Of a stretch of DNA of 64,000 bases, positions 1-8,556 are shown piece by piece. The DNA is from Roseiarcus sp963749715 (lineage in GTDB: Bacteria; Pseudomonadota; Alphaproteobacteria; Rhizobiales; Beijerinckiaceae). Position 1 is the stretch's first letter, and the number at the start of each line of letters is the position of its first letter. A program made the position numbers and the translations under genes. A model generated the notes under the pieces. It did no database searches. It worked only from the letters and a program-made list of their open reading frames with translations, and was not told the origin of the DNA. Location of the stretch: assembly GCA_963749715.1 (NCBI GenBank), contig CAVVNR010000008.1:62001-126000 (forward strand), written 5' to 3'.

Positions 1-754
1 CCCGACATGGGCTCAAGCCGCGCTCGGGTTCAAGCCGCTCAATGTCTGGGCGCCATCGATCAGCCGGCGCGGGGGCACGTTCTTCCTCTACTATTGCCTG
101 TCGAGCTTCGGGCACAACGCGAGCGCGATCGGGCTCATGACCAATGCCGCCTTCGATCCCTCGAAGCCCGGCGAGGGATGGCGGGATCAGGGCCTTGTCG
201 CGATGTCGAAGGATGGCGACGACTTCAACGCCATCGACCCGTTCCGGATCGACGCCTCGGACGGGCGCGCCTGGCTCGCCTTCGGCTCGTTCTGGTCGGG
301 GATCAAGCTCAGCGAGCTCGATCCGGCAAACCGGCAAGCTCGATCAACGAGGATGCGCCCCGCATCGCGCTCGCCAGCCGCCACGGGGGCGCGATCGAGG
401 CTTCCTCGATCCTCGAACATGACGGCAAGTTCTATCTCTTCGTCAGCTTCGACCAATGCTGCAAGGGCGTCGCCTCGACCTACAACATTCGCGTCGGCCG
501 CGCCGACCGCATCGAGGGCCCATACAAGGACAAGGACGGCAAGGACATGCTCGACGGCGGCGGCGCGCTGGTGCTCGCCACGACCGGCCGTTTCATCGGC
601 CCCGGCGGGCAGGAGGCGGTGAAGACCTCCAGGGGCGACATGGCTCGCCTACCATTATTATGACGGCGACGCATTTGGCGCCTCGAAACTTGAGCTCTCG
701 CCAATTCTCTGGACCGCGGACGGCTGGCCGGAGCTCGGGCCGCTGCCGCAATAG
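1..754 (+). pseudogene. Endo-1,5-alpha-L-arabinanase (GH43), 5'-truncated by the window edge and frameshifted
   Basis: The reading frame enters from the left edge in frame 2 with GH43 arabinanase sequence (NVWAPSIS, then FFLYYCLSSFG and SAIGLMTN). The match moves out of frame near 328-345 and continues in frame 1 (NEDAPRIALASR, IEASSILEHDGKFYLF, GPGGQEAV). It returns to frame 2 at about 640 (WLAYHYYDGDAFG) and ends LGPLPQ-stop at 752-754. The simplest reading is three one-base insertions: an A at 328-330, a base near 345 and the A at 640. Together they restore the frame. The family hydrolyses internal alpha-1,5 linkages of arabinan and is normally exported; the N-terminus lies outside the window. 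Because every domain part is present and the indels are single bases, this may be sequencing error rather than decay. Confidence 0.8.
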
Positions 755-832
755 CGCCTCTCTGGGGCGAATCGTCGCCGCCGCGCCAGAACGCGCTCGC
801 CTCGACGCGCGGCCCGTGCGAAAAGGCGGCCG

Positions 833-1603
833 ATGCGAATCCTGCTCACCAACGACGACGGCATCCACGCCTATGGGCTTACCCTCCTCGAATCGATCGC
901 GCGCGAGCTTTCCGACGACGTGACCGTGGTCGCGCCCGAGAACGACCAGTCCGGGGTGGCCCATTCGCTCTCGCTCAGCGATCCGCTGCGGCTGCGGGAA
1001 ATCGGCCCGCGCCATTTCGCGCTCAAGGGCACGCCGACCGACTGCGTCATCATGGGGGTGAGGAAAATCCTGGCCGATCGCCGGCCTGATCTCGTGCTCT
1101 CCGGCGTCAACCGAGGCCAGAACGTCGCCGAGGACGTCACCTATTCGGGCACGATCGCCGGGGCGATGGAGGGAGCGATGCTTGGGATTCCCTCAATCGC
1201 GCTCTCGCAGGCCTATGGCGGCGCGGTCGGGCGGCCGCTGATCGAATGGAACGCGACGGAAACCCACGCGGCGCCGATCATCCGCAAGATTCTCGCCGCC
1301 GGCATCGCCCCGGGTGGCCTCGTCAACGTCAATTTCCCAGCCTGCGCGGCGAGCGAGGTGGCGGGCGTCGAGTTCTCTCGCCAGGGACGGCGCAACGCCG
1401 AATTGATGCGGGTCGAGGAACGGCGCGACGGCCGCGGCTTCCCCTATTTCTGGCTGATGTTCCAGCGCGGCGCCTTCGAGCAGGAGGAGGGGACGGATCT
1501 CGCGGCTTTGGCGGCGAAGAAAATTTCGATCACGCCGCTCAGGCTCGATCTGACCGACAACGATTCGCGCCTGCGGTTCGAGGAGGCTTTCGCGCGGCGG
1601 TGA
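833..1603 (+). CDS. surE: 5'/3'-nucleotidase SurE
   Basis: This 256-residue protein is a full-length SurE, a survival protein that dephosphorylates nucleoside monophosphates in the cytoplasm. It opens with the signature ILLTNDDG, in which D8 and D9 bind the metal. S40 in NDQSG and the asparagines of GVNRGQN (93 and 97) complete the site. The ATG at 833 follows the purine-rich stretch AAAAGGCGG. It is the first gene of a surE-pcm-nlpD block; pcm starts 37 bases downstream, so co-transcription is likely. The serS gene that often precedes surE in this class is not seen; a broken GH43 gene lies there instead. Confidence 0.96.
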   Translation: MRILLTNDDGIHAYGLTLLESIARELSDDVTVVAPENDQSGVAHSLSLSDPLRLREIGPRHFALKGTPTDCVIMGVRKILADRRPDLVLSGVNRGQNVAEDVTYSGTIAGAMEGAMLGIPSIALSQAYGGAVGRPLIEWNATETHAAPIIRKILAAGIAPGGLVNVNFPACAASEVAGVEFSRQGRRNAELMRVEERRDGRGFPYFWLMFQRGAFEQEEGTDLAALAAKKISITPLRLDLTDNDSRLRFEEAFARR

Positions 1604-1640
1604 GGCGAGGCGACCGACATCGGGCGGGCGAGGCGCGTCG

Positions 1641-2297
1641 ATGAGCGCGACCGAGGCGGAAGAACGCGCCCAGTTCACCTTGGCCATGCGGGCGCGGGGC
1701 ATCAACGACCTCGACCTCCTGCGGGCGCTCGAACGCGCGCCGCGCGCGCTCTTCATGCCGCCGCGGTTCGCCGATATTGCCGGACGCGACATTGCGCTGC
1801 CGATCGGTTGCGGGCAGACGTCGCCGCCACCCTCGGTGGTCGCCGCGATGATCGCCGCGCTGGACCTTGGGCGATCACACCGGGTGTGCGAAATCGGAAC
1901 CGGAACAGGATATTGCGCGGCGTTGCTCGCCCAACTTGCGAAGGACGTAATATCGCTTGAACGGTTCCAGACGCTGGCGGTCGAGGCAGCCGCCAGGATC
2001 AAGGCGTTCGGGCTCGCCAATGTCGCGGTCCGCTGGGAGGACGGCTTCGATTTTCGCCGCTCGGGCGCGCGCTTCGATCGGGTGATCGTGCATGGCCTGA
2101 TCGAGCCGCCGGCCGACGCCTTTCGCGATCTCGTCGCGCCGGGCGGGGTCATGGTCGCGGCCGTGGCCGGGCCGGAACGGGGCGAGCAGCGAATCGTCAG
2201 ACTGGCCGGCAATCCGCAAGGCGTCATCGAGGCTGCGGACCTCGGCCCGGCGCGGGGGTTGAGGCCGCTCGAGCGCGGCCTCGCGCGGGCCTTATAG
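1641..2297 (+). CDS. pcm: Protein-L-isoaspartate O-methyltransferase
   Basis: This 218-residue cytosolic enzyme transfers a methyl group from S-adenosylmethionine to isoaspartyl residues and starts repair of aged proteins. The family motif before the SAM site is visible as GCGQTSPPPSVVAAM (residues 57-70), where most members have GxGQTISxP. The SAM-binding loop is EIGTGTGYCAALL at about 84-96. The length is normal. It sits between surE and an nlpD-like gene, the classical arrangement in Proteobacteria. The ATG at 1641 is used because the homologous region starts close to it and the gap to surE is short. Confidence 0.94.
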   Translation: MSATEAEERAQFTLAMRARGINDLDLLRALERAPRALFMPPRFADIAGRDIALPIGCGQTSPPPSVVAAMIAALDLGRSHRVCEIGTGTGYCAALLAQLAKDVISLERFQTLAVEAAARIKAFGLANVAVRWEDGFDFRRSGARFDRVIVHGLIEPPADAFRDLVAPGGVMVAAVAGPERGEQRIVRLAGNPQGVIEAADLGPARGLRPLERGLARAL

Positions 2298-2426
2298 GCG
2301 CAAGGCGCGCATTTGACGCGCGGGACGCGACAAACACGGTCACCGTCGATTCATCTTAAACCTTCCCTTAACTCGATCGGCGCAAGCTGCGTTCATGTGC
2401 AGTCGCGTGGGCGTGGGTGAAAGTCG

Positions 2427-3584
2427 ATGAGTGATCGCGTTGCTTGGATTAGAGGACGCGCGTTCCCGCGTCTCGCGGTGGCTGGGCTTGGCCTCGCCTT
2501 GCTATCGGGCTGCTCGTCGGACGTCACGCGCTTCAGCAGCAGCCCCAGTCCGTTCTCAGGCAATCCGTTCTCCAATCCGTTCGCGAGCAAGACCGCCGAC
2601 GCAGCGCCGACACCGGCCGTGACTTCGAGCCCGCTCGCGCAGACGGCGCCCGCTGCGGCGGGGACGCGGACCGCTTCCGCAGAAATCAAGCCGCAGCCGG
2701 TCGGCGGCTCGGCCGTCGGCTGGAGCGCGGCAGGCGGCTCGCCGATCGTGGTCGCCGACGGCGAATCGTTGGATACGCTTTCGGGCCGCTACGGCGTCCC
2801 CTCCGCCGCGCTGCTCGCCGCCAACGGCCTTTCGAGCAGCTCCGAGGTCAAGCCGGGCATGCGCATCGTCGTGCCGGTCTATCACGCCAATGGCCACGCC
2901 GTAGCGAGCGCTGAACCGTCGAAGTCGGCGAAGAAGCGCGCCGAGGACGTCGCCGACGCAGGATCGCCGAAGGCCGGCAAGGAAAAGAATAAGGACAAGG
3001 CCAAGGCGAAGGAAAAAGACAAGACCGTCGCCGAGGCCGCCAAGCCAAACGAGCCGGCGGACAAGTCCGCCTCGAAGGACGCCAAGGGCGGCGATCTCGC
3101 CTACGCCGAGCCCTCGAAGCCCGCGGTCGATAAGGCGCCGACCGGCAACCTCGAATCCGGCGCAGCCGCGAGCAAGGTCCCGCTGACCGGCGCGCAGGCC
3201 GACGCTTCTGGAGTCGAGCCCGAATTCCGCTGGCCGGCGCGCGGCCGAATCATCCAGGGGTTCAAGGCCGGCGGCAACGACGGCATCAACATCTCCGTGC
3301 CGGCCGGGACCTCGGTCCGCGCGGCGGAGAGCGGCGTCGTCGTCTACTCGGGCGATGGGCTGAAAGGCTACGGCAACCTCGTGCTGATCAAGCATCCCAA
3401 CGGCTTCGTCACGGCTTACGGCAACAACGGCGAGCTCGACGTCAAGCGCGGCGATCAGGTCAAGCGCGGGCAGGTGATCGCCAAGTCCGGCGACACCGGC
3501 AACGTCAACGCGCCGCAGCTCCATTTTGAGTTGCGCAAGGGATCGACCCCGGTCGATCCGACCAGCTATCTCGCCGGCCTCTGA
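2427..3584 (+). CDS. nlpD: NlpD-like LysM/M23 lipoprotein with a degenerate zinc site
   Basis: The 385-residue protein has a lipoprotein signal peptide with lipobox LLSGC (C29), a linker, a LysM domain at about 105-152 and a Lys/Ala/Glu-rich low-complexity segment at 165-240. A LytM/M23 domain follows at about 275-382. In the M23 domain the usual HxGxD is N284-D-G-I-N288, the AYxH motif reads AYGN (N333), and HxH reads Q364-L-H366, so three of the four zinc ligands are lost. It therefore probably does not cut peptidoglycan itself. By analogy with NlpD and EnvC it would activate an amidase during division. It is third in the surE-pcm-nlpD block, and a hairpin at 3682-3713 lies downstream. Confidence 0.9.
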   Translation: MSDRVAWIRGRAFPRLAVAGLGLALLSGCSSDVTRFSSSPSPFSGNPFSNPFASKTADAAPTPAVTSSPLAQTAPAAAGTRTASAEIKPQPVGGSAVGWSAAGGSPIVVADGESLDTLSGRYGVPSAALLAANGLSSSSEVKPGMRIVVPVYHANGHAVASAEPSKSAKKRAEDVADAGSPKAGKEKNKDKAKAKEKDKTVAEAAKPNEPADKSASKDAKGGDLAYAEPSKPAVDKAPTGNLESGAAASKVPLTGAQADASGVEPEFRWPARGRIIQGFKAGGNDGINISVPAGTSVRAAESGVVVYSGDGLKGYGNLVLIKHPNGFVTAYGNNGELDVKRGDQVKRGQVIAKSGDTGNVNAPQLHFELRKGSTPVDPTSYLAGL

Positions 3585-3681
3585 TCGGGCCTAAGCGAGG
3601 TTGACGAGGTCCAGGCTGCTCCCGCCTGGCGAACCCCAGCCCTCGAGGATTTCCGCGACAGACTTTCATCTTCGAGGGACA

Positions 3682-3713
3682 GGGCGGCGGGTCCAAGGAA
3701 AGGCCCGCCGCCC
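3682..3713. terminator. Strong GC hairpin between nlpD-like gene and sulfatase gene
   Basis: GGGCGGCGGG at 3682-3691 pairs perfectly with CCCGCCGCCC at 3704-3713 around a 12-base loop, with a weak TTCATC tail. It lies between two convergent genes and could stop transcription from either side; the poor T-tract lowers the confidence. Confidence 0.55.
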
Positions 3714-3800
3714 TTCATCATCAGATGGGTGGTTCAAGCTAGCGGCGATACAGCGAGAACGGTTCAAGATTCGGAGGATCGCTCCAGCTGCGCCGGTCGA

Positions 3801-5321
3801 CTAGCGATTCGTCGAGGTGGGGGTGAGCGCGCGCATCGCTTCGTCGAGGTTGAAATCGACGCTCTTGCTGCGGGGCGGATATTCTTTGAGAGACTGGATC
3901 AGCACGCCGACCTGATTGAAGGCGGGATGATAAGTCCAAGCCCGGTTTTCCTGCCATTCATCGTAGCCGCGCGCTTGCTCGAAGCGCTCGAACGGGTCGA
4001 GTTTGACGTTCGTCAGCAGCGGCGACACCATGTTTTGCTGTACGCCGTTGAACCATTTGTCCTGCTTGACGAAAAGGAATTTCCAATCGCCGTAGCGCAC
4101 ACCATGCAGCTTCGTCTCGGTGAAGTAATAGAACTCCTTGCGAGCCGACGCCCCCTTGCCTGTCAATAGGTCGGTCTGATCGAAGCCGTCCAGATGGATG
4201 CGTTGATAGACGTTATCGCCTGCCTTGTATTCGCCGAGCAGATTCGCCTTGGCGTCCGGCTGGCCGACCGCCGTCAGGAGGGTCGGCAGCCAGTCCTCCA
4301 TTGTCATGAACTCGCCAGTCGTCGTCCCCGCGGGAATCTTAGCTGGCCAGCGGACAACCATTGGCACGCGAAACGCGCCTTCCTTTGCGCCGGCGCCTTT
4401 CTCTCCCGCAAACGGCGTGTTGCCCCCGTCGGGCCATGAGTTGACCGCCGCTCCGTTGTCGGTCGTGAACGCCACAATTGTGTTGTCGGCGACGCCGAGG
4501 TCGTCCAGGAGCTTGAGGAGTTCGCCGACGGTGTCGTCCAGTTCGGCCATGCCATCGGCGTAGACGCCGTATCCGGTCCGCCCCTCGTATTTCTTCGAGA
4601 GATTGGTGCGATAGTGCATCCGGGTGGTGTTGTGCCAGACGAAGAACGGCTTGCCCGCTTTGACCGCGTCAGTGATGAAGCGTTTGGATTCAACCAAGAA
4701 CTCCTCATCCAGCGTGCGCTGTCGCTCCCGCCCGAACGGGCCGGTGTCGACGATCCTCTGGGCGCCGTCGGGTTGCGCCCATGAATGGATGACTCCGCGC
4801 TGACCAAGATGGAATTTTTCCACGGTCGCCGGATCCTTCGGGAAGTCATATTCCTCGGGATATTCGCCAGCGTTGAGGTGATAGAGGATGCCGAAGAATT
4901 CGTCGAAGCCGTGATTGGTCGGCAGATGCTCGTCGCGGTCGCCGAGGTGATTCTTTCCAAATTGCCCCGTCGCGTAGCTGAGTGGCTTGAGGAGATTGGC
5001 GATCGTCGGGTCTTTGGTCGAAATTCCCTCCGGCGCGCCCGGAAGTCCGACGGTGCTTAGGCCTGAGCGAATGGGGTATTGCCCGAGGATGAAGGCTGCG
5101 CGCCCGGCCGTGCATGACGCCTGTCCGTAATGATCGACGAAGAGCAAGCCCTCCTTGGCGATGCGGTCGATGTTCGGCGTGCTGCCTCCCATCATTCCGC
5201 GATGATAGGCGCTGATGTTCCAGATGCCGACATCATCGCCCATGATGAAAAGGATATTAGGCAGCGGCCCAGCCGCAGAATTGGGGCTGACGCCGGGCTG
5301 CGGATCGTTTTCACCCTTCAT
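3801..5321 (-). CDS. Arylsulfatase (sulfatase family, Cys-type)
   Basis: The 506-residue protein belongs to the sulfatase/alkaline phosphatase superfamily and should hydrolyse sulfate esters. Metal ligands are visible at D29-D30 (IMGDD), followed by STPNIDRIA. The catalytic signature C70-TAGR matches the C-x-A-x-R form whose cysteine is converted to formylglycine; the maturing enzyme is not in this window. A DNG (TTDNGAAVN) and a downstream Lys-rich segment fit the rest of the active site. No convincing signal peptide precedes the domain. The start ATG follows GAGGAG at a good distance. The gene is divergent from a Crp/Fnr-type regulator 86 bases away, which may control it. The exact substrate is unknown. 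Confidence 0.92.
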   Translation of the reverse strand: MKGENDPQPGVSPNSAAGPLPNILFIMGDDVGIWNISAYHRGMMGGSTPNIDRIAKEGLLFVDHYGQASCTAGRAAFILGQYPIRSGLSTVGLPGAPEGISTKDPTIANLLKPLSYATGQFGKNHLGDRDEHLPTNHGFDEFFGILYHLNAGEYPEEYDFPKDPATVEKFHLGQRGVIHSWAQPDGAQRIVDTGPFGRERQRTLDEEFLVESKRFITDAVKAGKPFFVWHNTTRMHYRTNLSKKYEGRTGYGVYADGMAELDDTVGELLKLLDDLGVADNTIVAFTTDNGAAVNSWPDGGNTPFAGEKGAGAKEGAFRVPMVVRWPAKIPAGTTTGEFMTMEDWLPTLLTAVGQPDAKANLLGEYKAGDNVYQRIHLDGFDQTDLLTGKGASARKEFYYFTETKLHGVRYGDWKFLFVKQDKWFNGVQQNMVSPLLTNVKLDPFERFEQARGYDEWQENRAWTYHPAFNQVGVLIQSLKEYPPRSKSVDFNLDEAMRALTPTSTNR

Positions 5322-5407
5322 TGCCGTGCGCTCCTCTCTTGCCGCGGCTTGCCTAGCAACGACGCGGGACTAGGATTGTCCGTGGGCAGACAAAAAGAGG
5401 GGCGAAA

Positions 5408-6106
5408 ATGTTGACCCGTATCGGCGCGGCGCGCGAAATCGCCGCGCGGGAGGGATGGCTGACCCAGACGCCGCCCGAGTTTCGCAGGGCGATTCTCGAT
5501 CGGGCCTCGCTTCAATCCTTTTCGTCCGGCGCGACAATTTACATGGTCGGCGCGCCGCCGGGCGGCATCTATGGAATGATCTCAGGCGGCGTGCGGCTCT
5601 CGGCGGCCGCAGGCGATCTCGGACCTTTCATGACCCACTATTTTCGTCCCGGTTCGTGGCTCGGCGAGGGGCCGATCATCACTGACGAGCCTCGCATAGT
5701 CGGTCTCAGCGCGGCCAAAGAAACCGAACTCCTGCATGTGCCGCTATCCGGTCTCCGGGAACTCCTTAAGAAGGAACCCGCCTTTTGGCGCTGGTTTGCG
5801 CTACTCGCTTTCGAGCACGAACGAACGGCGGTTTCGGCCGTCGCCGATCTAATGATCCGCGACCATGTCAAGCGTCTCGTCGCGGTCCTTCTGCGGCTTG
5901 CCGACGCCAGGACAAAATCGCCCGAAGGTACAGCGCCGATCGAGGTGGAGGCCAGTCAGTCCGATCTTGCGACGATGGCCAATATCGCGCGGACCACCGC
6001 CAACGCGACCCTTCGCAAACTTGTTTCGGCCCGCCAGGTTACGCTGGCCTATGGTCGGATCTATGTCCTCAAGCCTGACGCGTTGCGGGCTATACTTGCG
6101 GAGTAA
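5408..6106 (+). CDS. Crp/Fnr-family transcriptional regulator
   Basis: This 232-residue protein has a cyclic-nucleotide-binding-like beta-roll at about 30-140 and a dimerisation helix. A winged helix-turn-helix lies at about 165-230, with the recognition region SQSDLATMANIARTTANATL. No Fnr-type cysteine cluster is present at the N-terminus, so it is not an Fnr-like oxygen sensor; the effector cannot be read from the sequence. It is divergent from the arylsulfatase with an 86-base shared upstream region, so that gene is its most likely target. GAGGGGCG precedes the ATG. Confidence 0.9.
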   Translation: MLTRIGAAREIAAREGWLTQTPPEFRRAILDRASLQSFSSGATIYMVGAPPGGIYGMISGGVRLSAAAGDLGPFMTHYFRPGSWLGEGPIITDEPRIVGLSAAKETELLHVPLSGLRELLKKEPAFWRWFALLAFEHERTAVSAVADLMIRDHVKRLVAVLLRLADARTKSPEGTAPIEVEASQSDLATMANIARTTANATLRKLVSARQVTLAYGRIYVLKPDALRAILAE

Positions 6107-6162
6107 ATCACCGGCGGCCGCCGGACGATGGCTTTAGGCCAGACGCGCTTCGCCAAACGAGT

Positions 6163-7035
6163 TCAGTTCTTTGCGTCGAGCGGCTTCCCGAGCCGGCCGG
6201 CGAGATCCTGGATGAATTGCCAGGCGGTGCGGCCGGAGCGCGAGCCGCGGGTCGTCGCCCATTCGAGCGCCTCGGCTTCGAGCTGCTCCAAGGGCGCATC
6301 GAGGCGGTAGTGCTTGGCGTAGCCCATGACCATGGCGAGGTAGTCGTCCTGGCTGCAATGGTGGAAGCCGAGCCAGAGGCCGAACCGGTCGGAGAGCGAC
6401 ACCTTCTCCTCGACCGCCTCGCCCGGATTGATCGCGCTTCCGCGCTCGTTCTCCATCATGTCGCGCGGCATCATGTGGCGCCGATTCGAGGTCGCATAGA
6501 AAAGGACGTTTCCGGGGCGCCCCTCGACGCCGCCCTCGAGCGCGGCCTTCAGCGACTTATAGGAAGTGTCGCCGGCGTCGAACGAAAGGTCGTCGCAGAA
6601 GACGATGAACCGAAAAGGCGCGTCGCGCAGGACGATCATCAGCGCCGGCAGGCCCTCGATATCCTCGCGATGGATCTCGACCAGCTTGAGGCGGCCGGCG
6701 ACGTCCCTCTCGCGGTTGATCGCGGCATGCGCCGCCTTGACCAGCGACGACTTGCCCATGCCGCGCGCGCCCCACAGAAGCGCATTGTTGGCGGGGAGCC
6801 CGCGGGCAAAACGCTGCGTGTTTTCGACCAGAAGGTCCCGCACGCGGTCGATTCCGCGCAATAACTTCAGATCGACGCGGTTGACGCGGGCGACGGGCGC
6901 GAGCGCGCCGCTGTCGGCGCGCCAGACGAACGCCTCCGCCACGCCGAAATTGGCCGCGGGCGCAGCGGCGGGCGCGAGCCGGTCGAGCGCGTCGGCGATG
7001 CGGCGCATGAGAGCGTCGGGGCGGTCGGAAGGCAT
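6163..7035 (-). CDS. DUF815-family AAA ATPase
   Basis: The chosen start gives 290 residues, beginning MPSDRPDALM and continuing with the family opening RIADALDRLAP. A P-loop GARGMGKSS follows LPANNALLW, and FIVFCDDLSFD supplies the Walker B region. ATSNRRHMMPRD and SLSDRFGLW are family hallmarks. It is a cytosolic P-loop NTPase with no established function; DUF815 proteins are conserved across Alphaproteobacteria. The frame is open upstream to 7533, but that part belongs to a GFA-family gene that runs into this frame through a frameshift, so a fusion is not real. An alternative start at 7074 (MWQSAREEP) is possible. Confidence 0.87.
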   Translation of the reverse strand: MPSDRPDALMRRIADALDRLAPAAAPAANFGVAEAFVWRADSGALAPVARVNRVDLKLLRGIDRVRDLLVENTQRFARGLPANNALLWGARGMGKSSLVKAAHAAINRERDVAGRLKLVEIHREDIEGLPALMIVLRDAPFRFIVFCDDLSFDAGDTSYKSLKAALEGGVEGRPGNVLFYATSNRRHMMPRDMMENERGSAINPGEAVEEKVSLSDRFGLWLGFHHCSQDDYLAMVMGYAKHYRLDAPLEQLEAEALEWATTRGSRSGRTAWQFIQDLAGRLGKPLDAKN

Positions 7036-7127
7036 GAAAACTCTGATGGGTTCCTCTCGGGCGCTTTGCCACATTTGATCGCGAAGCTCCAGCGGGCCCT
7101 GGCCAAGGAAGCGGCGGCCGGCGACAG

Positions 7128-7533
7128 TCACTCCAGCCGTTCGATCGCCAGTTCGCCGATCGCGCCGGTCCAGGCATGCTTCCTGCTCTCCCAAACCGAA
7201 ATATCCGGCTTGGCAAAGCCGGGGTCGGCAAAGGCGCCGACCGCGACCGCGACCCAGCCTGGCCGCTGCTCGCGCCCGCCAAAAGACGGTCCCGCCACAT
7301 TCGGGACAGAAGCTGAAGGTCACGCGCCTTCCGCTATCGGCCCGACGAACGAATTGCTTCGCGAGCCCTTGCGCCGGATCGACATGCTCGTTCGGGAACC
7401 AGGCTTGGACGCCAAACACGCTTCCCGTCCTGCGCTGGCATTCGAGGCAATGGCAGATCGCAACGCGAACGGGGTCGCCCCGGCAGCCGAGCCGCAGCTG
7501 TCCGCAGGAACAGCTGGCTTCATGTTCCGCCAT
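7128..7533 (-). pseudogene. GFA-family (CENP-V/GFA domain) protein, one frameshift
   Basis: The start encodes a zinc-binding GFA domain: CSCGQLRLGC, CHCLECQRRTGSVFG and FSFCPECGGTVFW give the paired cysteines of the two zinc sites. After TVFWRA, near 7272-7276, the homology switches frame and continues EQRPGWVAVAVGAFADPGF, then WESRKHAW, and ends AIERLE-stop at 7130-7128. The difference is one base in a GCG-rich run. With one base removed, the gene encodes an ordinary protein of about 134 residues. The family is named after a glutathione-dependent formaldehyde-activating enzyme, but most members have no proven activity. Sequencing error is as likely as true inactivation. Confidence 0.8.
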
Positions 7534-7568
7534 TGGCCTTGTCTTTCGGTTGGAGGGGCTGCCGACCG

Positions 7569-7700
7569 CTACGACCAGCTATAGGCGAACATCCCCATGA
7601 CGAGCAAAATGATCAGGGCCGCCAGGACGTAATGCTTCGCCTCCCAGTCGTGCATGGTGAGGAGGGGCTTGGTGGTCTTGGGTGGGCGCCGGGAATCCAT
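7569..7700 (-). CDS. Small single-pass membrane protein (43 aa)
   Basis: A short frame on the minus strand starts with ATG at 7700 and encodes a basic N-terminus (MDSRRPPKTTKP). The conserved-looking stretch MHDWEAKHY and one hydrophobic helix (VLAALIILLVMGMFAYSW) follow, then a stop. A start at the inner methionine of MHDWE is also possible. It is immediately upstream of the GFA-family gene on the same strand (35 bases). I do not recognise the family; the layout suggests an inner-membrane microprotein. Confidence 0.55.
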   Translation of the reverse strand: MDSRRPPKTTKPLLTMHDWEAKHYVLAALIILLVMGMFAYSWS

Positions 7701-7776
7701 AAATTCGGGTAACACAAAGGCAGCGCTAGGCAAACCGCCGCCTCGGCATCGCGCCGCCTGCGCCCGCCGCCGCCTC

Positions 7777-8163
7777 TCAGGCCGCCCGAATGTCGGTTTC
7801 GGCGAAGTCCGAGCCCTTGAACAAGAGTGGCTCCTGCGTCAGCGTGGCGAGCGCGTAGGAGAAACAGTCGCCGAAGTTGAGGCCGGCAGGACGGCGCCCC
7901 TTGCCGAAACGTCGCCACGCCCGCCGCGCAATCTCCGCGAGTTCGGCGTCGACCGCGACGATCTCAACTTGAGCCTTATGCAGCCAGAGGTCGAGCTCGC
8001 CGCCGCCGCGCGCTCCAAGGCGGGTCTCGATCACCATGGCCGTTTCCAGAAGGGTCGCCGCCGAGATCATGCGCACGGGATCGTCGGCGATGCGTTCCTC
8101 GAAGGCCCGCGCCTCGGGTTCGTCGAGGGCGATGGCTACGATGGCCGATGTGTCGATGACCAT
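7777..8163 (-). CDS. vapC: PIN-domain ribonuclease toxin, VapC family
   Basis: This 128-residue protein is a PIN-domain protein. The acidic catalytic residues are visible at the N-terminal MVIDTSA (D4), in the LETAMVIETR region and in LNFGDCFSYALA, followed by the FKGSDF motif typical of VapC. VapC toxins cleave RNA, often initiator tRNA or rRNA, with Mg2+. The start codon overlaps the stop of the upstream antitoxin gene by one base (TGATG), the usual translational coupling in such pairs. Confidence 0.9.
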   Translation of the reverse strand: MVIDTSAIVAIALDEPEARAFEERIADDPVRMISAATLLETAMVIETRLGARGGGELDLWLHKAQVEIVAVDAELAEIARRAWRRFGKGRRPAGLNFGDCFSYALATLTQEPLLFKGSDFAETDIRAA

Positions 8164-8417
8164 CAGCTGGGCAGTCCGTCTGCGTCATAACCGATGATTT
8201 CGTCCGCGCTTCGGCGATCTTGAACCGGCAGCGCGCTCCAGCGGCGGCGGATCTCTGCGAGATCCTCCAAGAGCGCCGCTCGGCGCGCTCCGCCTCCGAC
8301 GCGTCGCAGACGTTCCTCAAGCGCCCGCCGCATCGCTTTGGTCAGGCTCTCTCCAGTGCGCTCAGCCAGCGCGCGCGCCAGACGCTCGGTTTCCGGGTCC
8401 TTGATGCTCAGCGCCAT
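8163..8417 (-). CDS. vapB: VapB-family antitoxin (PSK/Rv0623-like)
   Basis: This 84-residue protein starts MALSIKDPETERLARALAERTGE, the signature opening of Rv0623-like (PSK transcription factor) antitoxins with a ribbon-helix-helix DNA-binding part. The C-terminal segment RSADEIIGYDADGLP is the toxin-binding tail. It is the first gene of the pair and overlaps vapC by one base. It should neutralise the toxin and repress the promoter upstream of 8417, as in other pairs of this kind. Confidence 0.9.
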   Translation of the reverse strand: MALSIKDPETERLARALAERTGESLTKAMRRALEERLRRVGGGARRAALLEDLAEIRRRWSALPVQDRRSADEIIGYDADGLPS

Positions 8418-8556
8418 CTTGAAGGTTCCTAATTTTCAATATTCTACTAGACCTCGCCGCTCGGCGTCAATCTTCCGTTGGCCTGTCAAAACGCCCGGAC
8501 CGATGCTATATCTCAAGCACTCGCCGGGTCTTGAGCCCGGTCGACGGAGACTTGAG

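Noticed and set aside
3601..4169. Plus-strand frames over the sulfatase end
   Set aside because: They overlap the sulfatase C-terminus and the terminator hairpin and carry no protein signature.
6163..7533. Apparent fusion of a GFA domain and a DUF815 ATPase in one frame
   Set aside because: The GFA homology leaves this frame at about 7274 and ends at 7130 in another one; the fusion arises from a frameshift.
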